Shown piece after piece: positions 55,604 through 62,552 of a DNA stretch of 64,000 nucleotides (position 1 is the first letter of the stretch; every line of letters begins with the position of its first letter). The position numbers and the translations under genes are program-made. The notes under the pieces are model-generated. The model was not told where the DNA came from. It saw only the letters and a list, made by a program, of their open reading frames with translations, and did not search any database. The stretch is from the NCBI RefSeq assembly GCF_028736035.1, contig NZ_CP117866.1:4464001-4528000 (forward strand). The letters are read 5' to 3'. The DNA is from Streptomyces sp. T12. GTDB lineage: Bacteria; Actinomycetota; Actinomycetes; Streptomycetales; Streptomycetaceae.

Positions 55604-57250
55604 GTGAACGCCACCACAACGGCGATCAGGCCGACCGACCGGCGGGCGGCCACCATCGTCATGGCCTGCCTCGGTGTGTTCGTCGCCTACCTGCCGATCA
55701 CCACGGTCGCCGTCAGCCTGCCCGCCATCCAGCGGGCACTGCACACCTCGACCGCCCAACTGTCCTGGGTCCAGGACGCGTTCGTCCTGCCCATGGCCGC
55801 CTTCATCCTCACCGCGGGCGTCTTCGGTGACGTCCACGGCCGCAAGAAGGTCTTCCAGGCGGGCCTGTTCTGCTGTGCCGCCGGGGCGGCGGTCGCCCTG
55901 TGCGCGCACAACATCCAGACCCTGTGGGCCGGGCAGGCCCTGGCCGGTCTGGGCTCGGCCGCGCTGCTGCCCACCACGCTGGCGCTGATCAGCCACGCGG
56001 TGCCCGACTTCCGCGAGCGCGGGAAGTTCATCGGCATGTGGGCCATGGCCATGCTCGCGGCGCTGGCCGTCGGCCCGGTCATCGCCGGCGTCATCCTCGA
56101 CCACTTCGCCTGGCGCTGGATCTACCTGCTGTCCGTCCCCCTCGCGCTGGTCGCGATGGCCGTCGCCGCCCCGCTGCTGACCGACTCGCGTGCCCCGCAC
56201 GGACGCAAGCTCGACTGGCCCGGCCAGATCACCGCGGCAGTCGCCGTCACCGCCCTGGTCTACGGCGTGATCGAGGGCGGCGCCGACTCCTTCACCGCCA
56301 CCAAGGTGGTCGCCGCCCTGGCGCTGGGCGTCGTCGCGCTGATTGCGTTCGTCGTGGTGGAGAAGCGCAGCGCCAGCCCGATGCTGGACCTGGCGGTGTT
56401 CCGCAGCGCGGCCTTCACCGCAACCGCCCTGGTCGCCCTGATCACGTTCCTCGGCCTGATCGGCTTCTTCTTCGTCCTCAGCCTGTACTTCGGCATGGTG
56501 CAGCAGCTCGGCACGCTGGAGGCGGGCGCGCGGCTGCTGCTGGTCCCGGTCGCCGCGATCGTGGCCGGAGCCCCGGCTGGACGGCTCATGCACCGCGTCC
56601 CGACGCGCTGGATGATCAGCGTCGGTCTGCTCCTGATCGCCGGCTCCCTGCTGGCCATGACCAACCTCGACACCGACACCTCCTACGGCTCCATCGCCTG
56701 GCGGCTGATCACGCTGGGCATCGGCATCGGCCTCGTCACCACCCCGATGACGGCCACCGCCGTCGCCGCCGTGCCGCACCATCTGGCGGGCATGGCCTCG
56801 GCCGCCAACAACGCCTTCCGCCAGGTCGGCGGCGCGCTCGGCCCGGCCGTCCTCGGAGCCCTGCTGTCCACCCGAGCCGTGCGCACCCTGCCCGGCCACC
56901 TCGCCGACGCCGGTGTGACCGGCAGCCAGGCCCACACCATCGTGTCCACCGCCAAGGAGGGCGGCCTGGGCGCGGTCGCCGGGATGAACCTCGGCTCCAC
57001 GGCCAACCAGGTCTACGGCGCCTTGGGCGACTCCCTCCTCGACGGCCTGCGGCTGTGCCTCATCGTGGCCGCCACTCTGGCCCTGATAGCCGCGGTGTGC
57101 GCGGTCGTCCTGCTGCGCCGCCCCAAGCAGCAGACCAGGACCGGCGCAGCGCGGACCGCAGGAGTGGCACCACACCCCCACCCGGACGCCTCCGCCGGGA
57201 ACGCCCAGGCGGCGGGCACCGCCCAGCCCATGAGGCTCCGCCGCAACTGA
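55604..57250 (+). CDS. MFS transporter, 14-helix DHA2 type
   Basis: 548 residues. Helix 1 (MACLGVFVAYLPITTVAVSL) is followed by QLSWVQDAFVLPMAAFILTA and the motif A loop GDVHGRKKVFQAG. RIYLL-like ALDLRWIYLL context and the late helices give 14 spans. DHA2 exporters expel drugs or organic acids. GTG start at 55604 with GGGAGAAAG upstream. It follows the LigM-like gene by 160 nt on the same strand, so it may move the substrate or a product of the demethylation. Confidence 0.9.
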   Translation: MNATTTAIRPTDRRAATIVMACLGVFVAYLPITTVAVSLPAIQRALHTSTAQLSWVQDAFVLPMAAFILTAGVFGDVHGRKKVFQAGLFCCAAGAAVALCAHNIQTLWAGQALAGLGSAALLPTTLALISHAVPDFRERGKFIGMWAMAMLAALAVGPVIAGVILDHFAWRWIYLLSVPLALVAMAVAAPLLTDSRAPHGRKLDWPGQITAAVAVTALVYGVIEGGADSFTATKVVAALALGVVALIAFVVVEKRSASPMLDLAVFRSAAFTATALVALITFLGLIGFFFVLSLYFGMVQQLGTLEAGARLLLVPVAAIVAGAPAGRLMHRVPTRWMISVGLLLIAGSLLAMTNLDTDTSYGSIAWRLITLGIGIGLVTTPMTATAVAAVPHHLAGMASAANNAFRQVGGALGPAVLGALLSTRAVRTLPGHLADAGVTGSQAHTIVSTAKEGGLGAVAGMNLGSTANQVYGALGDSLLDGLRLCLIVAATLALIAAVCAVVLLRRPKQQTRTGAARTAGVAPHPHPDASAGNAQAAGTAQPMRLRRN

Positions 57251-57264
57251 CCGGGCGGCAAGGA

Positions 57265-57312
57265 GAGGGGCATCGCCCGCGCCGGTCACACGAGTCGCGG
57301 ACGATGCCCCTC
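57265..57312 (+). terminator. hairpin after the MFS gene
   Basis: GAGGGGCATCG pairs with CGATGCCCCTC, with a further CCGCG/CGCGG inside. It starts 15 nt after the MFS stop codon. Confidence 0.6.
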
Positions 57313-57499
57313 CCCCTGCGATGGGTCCGGCAGCCACGTGTCGACAGAGCCCGAGAGCAGAAACGATGCACATCATCAAGCAGATGACGGGATACGCAGG
57401 ACCAGCGTTTCCGGCGCCGCCGGCCGGTCGAACGCGAGCCCTACACGCCTGGCTACGGACCGCCGTGCCTGCTCCGCCGCAGGTGAGAACGCCCCACAC

Positions 57500-57636
57500 G
57501 CGTGAGCGATGCGTGAGCGGACGGCGTGAGACGAGCCGTCACACGCCGGTCCTTCCCCTCATGCCGAAATGCGCTGACCAGGCAGAACCACACCACATAG
57601 CACCATCAGGCACCCCCCGGCAAGGGTCCGACCCCA
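57500..57636 (+). repeat. att left flank, family B (copy B3)
   Basis: 137 nt beginning GCGTGAGCGATGCGTGAGCG, the same tandem unit as copy B1, and ending just before the core. Confidence 0.7.
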
Positions 57637-57679
57637 CTCCTAAAGCGGGTGTCGCAGGTTCGAATCCTGCCGGGGGCAC
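57637..57679 (+). repeat. att core copy 6
   Basis: 43 nt identical to the tRNA-Arg 3' half. Right flank conserved, with GCGTGAGGG at 57761, 81 nt away. Confidence 0.9.
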
Positions 57680-57689
57680 GACGCGTTAC

Positions 57690-57925
57690 GCCACTGACCT
57701 GGGGCTTCTCCCCCGGGGAGGCGTTCTATTCGGCCTCGGACTCCTCGTCCGGGGCCGTTTGCGTGAGGGCACGGGTCGCCCCGGCCCCGACGTTTCTCCG
57801 GAGTGCAGGGCACCACAGGCTTCGCGCCAGGACCTTGGGCCTCGTCGGGCTCGGGCGCGGCGTTCGCGCGGGTGGCGCGTGCACGCGGTGCGCGGCAAGA
57901 GCAGGTGTCTGGCCCGACTGCCATG
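57690..57925 (-). pseudogene. integrase tail remnant after att copy 6
   Basis: Only the acidic C-terminal extension is left (RARATRANAAPEPDEAQGPG), matching the tail of the remnants at 46.8 and 35.6 kb (RARATSENTT, EPNEAEES). All catalytic parts are deleted. Confidence 0.55.
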
Positions 57926-57984
57926 ACCGTTCCGGGCTGGGTGGCGCGGAGGGATGGACGGCGGCCGCAGGCGGTCGGGCACCG

Positions 57985-60432
57985 TCATGACCGCTCGTCC
58001 TGAAGGCCGATCTCGGCCCAGATCGATTTCCCTCCAGCCCGGTGGCGTGTGCCCCAACGCTCGGCGAACTGAGCGACGAGCAGCAGACCGCGCCCGCCCT
58101 CGTCGAACATGCGCGCTCGCCGCATGTGCGGGGCGGTGCTGCTGCCGTCGGAGACCTCGCAGATGAGCGCGGTGTCGCGGATCAGGCGCAGCTGAACGGG
58201 AGGGGTGCCGTAGCGGATCGCGTTGGTGACCAGTTCGCTCACCACCAGCTCGGCGGTGAAGACCACCTCGTGCAGTCCCCAGTCGGCGAGGCGACGGGAG
58301 ACCTTGTCACGGGCGTCGGCCACGGCGGCCGGGTCGGAAGGCAGCTCCCAGGTGGCCACCTGGCCCGCGTCGAGGGCTCGGGTGCGGGCGATGAGCAGTG
58401 CGACATCGTCCGACGGTTGTGCGGGGAGCAGGCTGCGGACCACGTCGTCGCAGGTTTCCTCCAGCGAGTGAGCGGGCCGCTCCAGGCGCCGACGCAGCAG
58501 CGCCATGCCCCTGCCGAGGTCGTGTTCGGGGACCTGGACGAGGCCGTCTGTGTACAGCGCGAGGAGGCTGCCCTGGGGCACCTCCCATTCGACCGCTTCG
58601 AAAGGCAGCCCGCCCACTCCCAGCGGAGGGCCGACGGGAAGATCGATGAACTCGGCCTTGCCGTCGGGAGTGATCACGGCGGGCGGGGGGTGGCCTGCAC
58701 CGACGGCGGCGCAGCGGCGCGAGACCGGGTCGTAGACCAGATACAGACATGTGGCGATGAGATCGGTGACGGTCTCGAGCTCGGGATCCGTTTCCGCGTC
58801 CTCCTCCACCCTGAGGTGGGTGACCAGGTCGTCGAGATGGACGAGGAGCTCCTCGGGGGGCAGGTCGACGTCCGCCAGCGTGCGTACCGCGGTCCGCAGC
58901 CGCCCCATGGTGGCGGACGCGCGCAGGCCATGGCCCACCACGTCTCCGACGACCAGGGCGACCCGGGCGCCCGACAGCGGGATCACATCGAACCAGTCGC
59001 CGCCCAGCCCTGCCCGGGACCGGGCCGGGAGGTAGCGGTAGGCCACCTCCACGGCTTCCTGGGCGTCGAGCCGCTGGGGCAGCAGGCTTCGTTGCAGGGC
59101 CAGCGCGGTGGTCCGCTCGCGGGTGAACCGTCGGGCGTTGTCCACGGCCACGGCAGCGCGTGCGGCAATCTCCTCGGCGAGGAGCAGATCGTCCTCGTCG
59201 AAGGAGTCCCGGCGGCGGTGGCGGACGAGTACGGCGACGCCGAGCGTGATGCCGCGGGCGCGCAGCGGGATGACCATGATCGAATGCATCCCGAAGTCGC
59301 GGACCTTCCTCGCGCGCTCGGGGTCGGCGACCTGCCAGCTCTCGATGGCCTCGTCCAGGGTGCGGTGCAGCGACGCCCGCCCCGTGGCCAGGCAGCGGGC
59401 GGGGGGTGAGGACTCCGGGTAGTAGTCCACCTCGCCCGGCTGGATCAGCGCCTCAGGGATGCCGGGGAGGACGGACCGCTGCGCGGCGCGGCGCAGCGCG
59501 ACGGAGCCCGTGACGGACGGACTGGGCTCGACGCCGCGGAACAGCTCGTCCAGCAGGTCGATGCTGATGAAGTCGGCGAGCCGCCCCACCGCCACATCGG
59601 CCATCTCCTGGGCCGTGCGCGTCACGTCGAGGGTGCTGCCCACCTGTTCGCTGACGTCGTTCAGCAGGACGAGCCGCTCCCGGGCCCGGTGCTGTTCGGT
59701 GACGTCGAGCGCGATGAGCTGCACATGTCGCACCTGTCCTGCCGGGGTCCTCACGGGGGAAGCGGATACGGCCCAGTACCTCTCGCGCGCTCCGCGCCGC
59801 GGCCGGCCATGCACCTGGAACCGCTCCGGTTCTCCCGTCTCGAACACCCTGCGCATGCCCTCTTCGACCGTGGTACAGATGTGGGGAGGCAGGATGTCGG
59901 TGACGCGCCGACCGCGTATCTGCTCCTGCGTGAGGCCCAGTTCGCGGGTCGCGCCGACACTCCCGCGCAAGGCCCGCAACTCGGCGTCGTAGATCATCAC
60001 AGGCAGGTGGGACTGAGCGAAGGCTTGCTCTGTCATCGCCTCGTCCTTGTGCGGACGTGGCTCCCGATACCGACTCGGCCGCTGTGGCGACGTGGCCACG
60101 ATGAGCCACTGCGCGTTGCCCTCGCGGTCGAGTGACGCGTACGCCCGCAAATCGGCTTCCACGTGGTGGCCGCCCTGGTGCCTCAACCGGGTCGGCCCGC
60201 CTCGTCCCTCGACAACCGCGGAGAAATCCGCCATGACATCGGCTTTCCCGCCGAGCAGACGCGCCGCGGGAAGCCCTACGACGTCCTCGTACCGGTACCC
60301 GAGCACCCGCTGTGCGTCGGAACTCCACCCTGTCACGATCCCCCGCGCGTCGACGACTGCCGTGGCCGAGGTGACCTGATCCGGAAAGTGATGGAGTCCG
60401 TTTCCGAGGGGGCCGGCATTCTCCATGTCCAT
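57985..60432 (-). CDS. PAS-GAF-PP2C-HATPase signalling phosphatase
   Basis: 815 residues. PAS at about 20-110 (VVDARGIVTGWSSDAQRVLG), second PAS at about 135-250, GAF at about 265-430, SpoIIE-type PP2C at about 450-665 (LGGDWFDVIPLSGARVALVV with the metal Asp, GDVVGHGLRASATMG, YTDGLVQ) and an RsbW-like HATPase at about 690-810 (VSELVTNAIRYG, GGRGLLLVAQ). Such proteins dephosphorylate anti-anti-sigma factors and can phosphorylate them again, linking light, redox or ligand sensing to a stress sigma factor. No partner sigma gene is nearby. It is the only gene of its cassette. Confidence 0.93.
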   Translation of the reverse strand: MDMENAGPLGNGLHHFPDQVTSATAVVDARGIVTGWSSDAQRVLGYRYEDVVGLPAARLLGGKADVMADFSAVVEGRGGPTRLRHQGGHHVEADLRAYASLDREGNAQWLIVATSPQRPSRYREPRPHKDEAMTEQAFAQSHLPVMIYDAELRALRGSVGATRELGLTQEQIRGRRVTDILPPHICTTVEEGMRRVFETGEPERFQVHGRPRRGARERYWAVSASPVRTPAGQVRHVQLIALDVTEQHRARERLVLLNDVSEQVGSTLDVTRTAQEMADVAVGRLADFISIDLLDELFRGVEPSPSVTGSVALRRAAQRSVLPGIPEALIQPGEVDYYPESSPPARCLATGRASLHRTLDEAIESWQVADPERARKVRDFGMHSIMVIPLRARGITLGVAVLVRHRRRDSFDEDDLLLAEEIAARAAVAVDNARRFTRERTTALALQRSLLPQRLDAQEAVEVAYRYLPARSRAGLGGDWFDVIPLSGARVALVVGDVVGHGLRASATMGRLRTAVRTLADVDLPPEELLVHLDDLVTHLRVEEDAETDPELETVTDLIATCLYLVYDPVSRRCAAVGAGHPPPAVITPDGKAEFIDLPVGPPLGVGGLPFEAVEWEVPQGSLLALYTDGLVQVPEHDLGRGMALLRRRLERPAHSLEETCDDVVRSLLPAQPSDDVALLIARTRALDAGQVATWELPSDPAAVADARDKVSRRLADWGLHEVVFTAELVVSELVTNAIRYGTPPVQLRLIRDTALICEVSDGSSTAPHMRRARMFDEGGRGLLLVAQFAERWGTRHRAGGKSIWAEIGLQDERS

Positions 60433-60577
60433 TCATCGCCCATCCTGCCCCCGGACTCTCGGGTCCGGGGGAGACTCAACAGAGACCGCAGGGCGGCGAA
60501 ACGTCGTATCCGTCGCGTCGGCTCCTTTCTCACTTGTATCTCTCCTCGCGCTCGCACGCAGGTCGACGGGCGGCACG

Positions 60578-60703
60578 GAACGGATTCAGCACACATCAGG
60601 ACGGGAAACCCCGTGAACAGGCGAGAACCACGGAGGGGTGTTTTCCCGAGCCAGACGCTCTGCGACCGACGTTTCCGCAGGTCACCGCCTTGATCAGAAA
60701 AGA
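60578..60703 (+). repeat. att left flank, family A (copy A3)
   Basis: 126 nt starting GAACGGATTCAGCACACATC, the third copy of this block. Confidence 0.75.
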
Positions 60704-60746
60704 CTCCTAAAGCGGGTGTCGCAGGTTCGAATCCTGCCGGGGGCAC
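60704..60746 (+). repeat. att core copy 7 (last)
   Basis: 43 nt identical to the tRNA-Arg 3' half. After it, GTTGATCTCCTAAATACCTC at 60868-60887 is a relic of the right-flank/integrase tail seen after copies 1 and 5. Confidence 0.9.
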
Positions 60747-60931
60747 ACCTGTGATCAGGGCTAAGGCCCCGGAACTTCCAGGTCAGGGAGGTCCGGGGTC
60801 TTTCTCGTGCCCCGCATGCCCACTCTGGCTACACACTCACTACGGCCTGGATACACCCTCACTACGAGAGTTGATCTCCTAAATACCTCCTAACCGATCA
60901 TGAGGTTTCCGCAGGCCAGCCCGGACACGAA

Positions 60932-60965
60932 CAACCCCCGCACTCCCGTAGGAGGGCGGGGGTTG
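60932..60965. terminator. hairpin before the XRE gene
   Basis: CAACCCCCGC and GCGGGGGTTG form a 10-bp stem with a 14-nt loop that itself can pair (CTCC/GGAG). Marks the end of the att-array transcripts. Confidence 0.6.
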
Positions 60966-60975
60966 CCTGTGTCGG

Positions 60976-61230
60976 GTGACCACCGAGGAGGGGGGAGTGC
61001 GCGACCTGCCCGATGACGGCGACTGGCTTACCGAACGCCGCTACGCCATCGGCCAACGTCTTCGCACCGAGCGGCTCCGCCAGAACCTCACCCAGGACCA
61101 GGTGTGGCAGGCGGCCCGCATCGACCGACGCACGCTCCAGTACGTCGAGGCAGGCGAAGAGGCGAAGCTAGGCACTGTGCTCCGCATTGTGTGGGTCCTC
61201 AACATCTCGTTGGCCGACCTCGAGGGGTGA
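60976..61230 (+). CDS. small XRE-family helix-turn-helix protein
   Basis: 84 residues. A single XRE domain is visible at residues 22-80 (IGQRLRTERLRQNLTQDQVW, then ARIDRRTLQYVEAGEEAKLG and VLNISLADLEG). GTG start at 60976; a second GTG at 60997 is possible. Small stand-alone repressor, not linked to an operon on its own strand; convergent with the cysteine-rich set. Confidence 0.8.
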   Translation: MTTEEGGVRDLPDDGDWLTERRYAIGQRLRTERLRQNLTQDQVWQAARIDRRTLQYVEAGEEAKLGTVLRIVWVLNISLADLEG

Positions 61231-61306
61231 CCCGCCGCCGACGACAGGGGGACGCGCGGCGGCGGGCCCGGCGGCCAACCTCGGGGTCGGATCGGCCGCG
61301 CTTCAT

Positions 61307-61343
61307 CCCGCTACCGGCGCGATCGGCGGGCACCGGTAGCGGG
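61307..61343. terminator. shared terminator hairpin
   Basis: CCCGCTACCGG and its complement, 11 bp, with a 15-nt loop, between the convergent XRE gene and the cysteine-rich set. Confidence 0.6.
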
Positions 61344-61346
61344 GGC

Positions 61347-61508
61347 TCAGTAACGACGTATCGGACCTTGCGTTGTCTGGACCGGCACCTTCTTGCAGGA
61401 CCGCTTGTGGAAATACACGGTCGTGCCAGGCCCAGACGGGGACGGGATGTTGTACGTCCTGTACGGCTCGCCGGACAGGATCGCCTTGTCGCAGTCTCCG
61501 CAGATCAT
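61347..61508 (-). CDS. small cysteine-rich protein (d)
   Basis: 53 residues starting MICGDCDKAILSGEPYRTYN, with a CxxC pair and a further Cys in KRSCKKVPV. The ATG overlaps the previous stop (ATGA, 4 nt). Likely binds zinc. No family recognised; it is the last gene of the coupled set. Confidence 0.6.
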   Translation of the reverse strand: MICGDCDKAILSGEPYRTYNIPSPSGPGTTVYFHKRSCKKVPVQTTQGPIRRY

Positions 61509-61672
61509 GCCGTGCGCACTTCCTTGAAGACCTTTCGCCATTGCTGATACAGCAGTTCGGCAATCGAGCACGGCTGATGAAGGGCCGTGTCGCCCTGCCA
61601 GATCGGCTTGCAGGTGGGGCAGGCGTAGCAGTGGTCGCCGAGCGCGAAGAGCGCCTTCTGTGCCGAGGTCAT
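61505..61672 (-). CDS. small cysteine-rich protein (c)
   Basis: 55 residues (MTSAQKALFALGDHCYACPT). A CxxCxxC cluster and a late PCSIAE cysteine suggest one zinc site, followed by a basic C-terminal helix (LLYQQWRKVFKEV). GGGAG lies 8 nt before the ATG. Confidence 0.58.
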   Translation of the reverse strand: MTSAQKALFALGDHCYACPTCKPIWQGDTALHQPCSIAELLYQQWRKVFKEVRTA

Positions 61673-61707
61673 CGCGAGTACTCCCTGAAGAGCTGATTCA
61701 GGACGCG

Positions 61708-62016
61708 TCAGGTGTCGCACGGATCACCGTCTTCACGCTGGCAGGTGGGGCAGGCGCGGGCGTGGATGGTGAGCTGCATGAGCGCCGCGACGGCCACACA
61801 CGAGCGGCAGCCTCGCGGGTACCAGGTGACGCGCTCGCCTGCCCGGCTCGCCCTGCATGGGCCGAGGCTGACGGCGTTGCAGGGGGTGAGGAGCGCGGCG
61901 TCCCAGACGCAGGTGATGCCTCGCACCTGGCGTTCGGAGAGGGTGCCCAGGCGCGGGATGACGAGTAGGGCGACACCCTCGATGGGCGCCGTCCGATCTG
62001 GCGTGCGCGCGGTCAT
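61708..62016 (-). CDS. small cysteine-rich protein (b)
   Basis: 102 residues. Shared layout with the preceding gene: a short disordered leader, LGTLSERQVRGITCVWDAAL, then YPRGCRSCVAVAAL and RACPTCQRED. Four or more Cys residues form one or two metal sites; the first CxxC is degraded to CVWD. The ATG overlaps the previous TGA by one base, and GGAGGG precedes it. Confidence 0.68.
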   Translation of the reverse strand: MTARTPDRTAPIEGVALLVIPRLGTLSERQVRGITCVWDAALLTPCNAVSLGPCRASRAGERVTWYPRGCRSCVAVAALMQLTIHARACPTCQREDGDPCDT

Positions 62017-62351
62017 CAGCGTCCCTCCAGAGTTGTGCGCTGCAGGGCGCGCCCGATGCCGCACTCGGCGCGGCCGGCGGCGCATCGCGGGCAGCTGCGG
62101 GAGTGCACGTTGTAGACGCGCTCTGCTTCGCAGGAGACGCAGGAAATGCAGCCGCGGGGGAACATTTGGCCGCCGCCCGGGGCGGGGCGGGCGCCCAGGC
62201 TCCGGGCAGTCTCCGCGGTGAGGACGATGGCGCACCACGCGCAGTTCACGCCGCGGCGCTGGGCGTCCGACAGTGTCGACGTCTTGGGGAGCGGCAGGAG
62301 TTTCAGCGCCCCGGCGGCAGGTGGGGCCTGCTGGCTGTGGTCGCTGGGCAT
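62016..62351 (-). CDS. small cysteine-rich protein (a)
   Basis: 111 residues, first of four coupled genes. STLSDAQRRGVNCAWCAIVL, PRGCISCVSCEAERVY and RSCPRCAAGRAECG give three CxxC-type motifs. It is clearly homologous to the next gene, so the pair arose by duplication. Such proteins recur in Streptomyces accessory regions and have no assigned function. Confidence 0.7.
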   Translation of the reverse strand: MPSDHSQQAPPAAGALKLLPLPKTSTLSDAQRRGVNCAWCAIVLTAETARSLGARPAPGGGQMFPRGCISCVSCEAERVYNVHSRSCPRCAAGRAECGIGRALQRTTLEGR

Positions 62352-62509
62352 GCTCGCGGCTCCCCGGTCACGTGTGCTCTGTCTCACACACGTGACCGTA
62401 GGGGCGCTGAATAGCGACCGCCGACCCAGATTGGGTCGGTGCCGTCAGGCGGCCAGGAGTCCGATCTCCATAGCCAGCTCCGACGCGCGCTGGCCTGTCG
62501 AGTCTCAGT

Positions 62510-62546
62510 TGATGGTTGACGGGTTGGCGTCGGGTGATGCTTGACG
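62510..62546. repeat. direct repeats at the transposon end
   Basis: TGATGGTTGACG at 62510-62521 and TGATGCTTGACG at 62535-62546, 25 bp apart, lie just beyond the transposase stop codon. Repeated transposase-binding sites of this kind are usual at the ends of Mu/Tn552-like elements, so this is probably the element's left end. Confidence 0.5.
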
Positions 62547-62552
62547 TCTGCC

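Noticed and set aside
52660..57250. Glycine-cleavage T protein assignment for the GcvT-fold gene
   Set aside because: No P, H or L protein genes are nearby, and the motif order follows LigM better than GcvT. I kept LigM-like at moderate confidence.
48021..57250. Secondary-metabolite gene cluster
   Set aside because: Oxidases and exporters are present but no synthase, NRPS, terpene cyclase or PKS; the genes lie in separate att intervals.
35420..57925. Recurrent minus-strand peptides ending CPRQDSNLRHPL
   Set aside because: These are translations through the att core repeats, not conserved proteins.
35412..60746. Seven extra tRNA-Arg genes
   Set aside because: Only the 3' half of the tRNA is present at each place; acceptor 5' strand, D arm and most of the anticodon stem are missing, so these are att sites, not tRNAs.
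35286..60746. CRISPR array or satellite repeats
   Set aside because: Repeats are kilobases apart, match a tRNA, and have no regular spacers or cas genes.
23535..60746. A single large conjugative element or prophage
   Set aside because: No replication, transfer (FtsK-like), capsid, tail or lysis genes are seen; cargo is unrelated between intervals and there are eight att cores rather than two.
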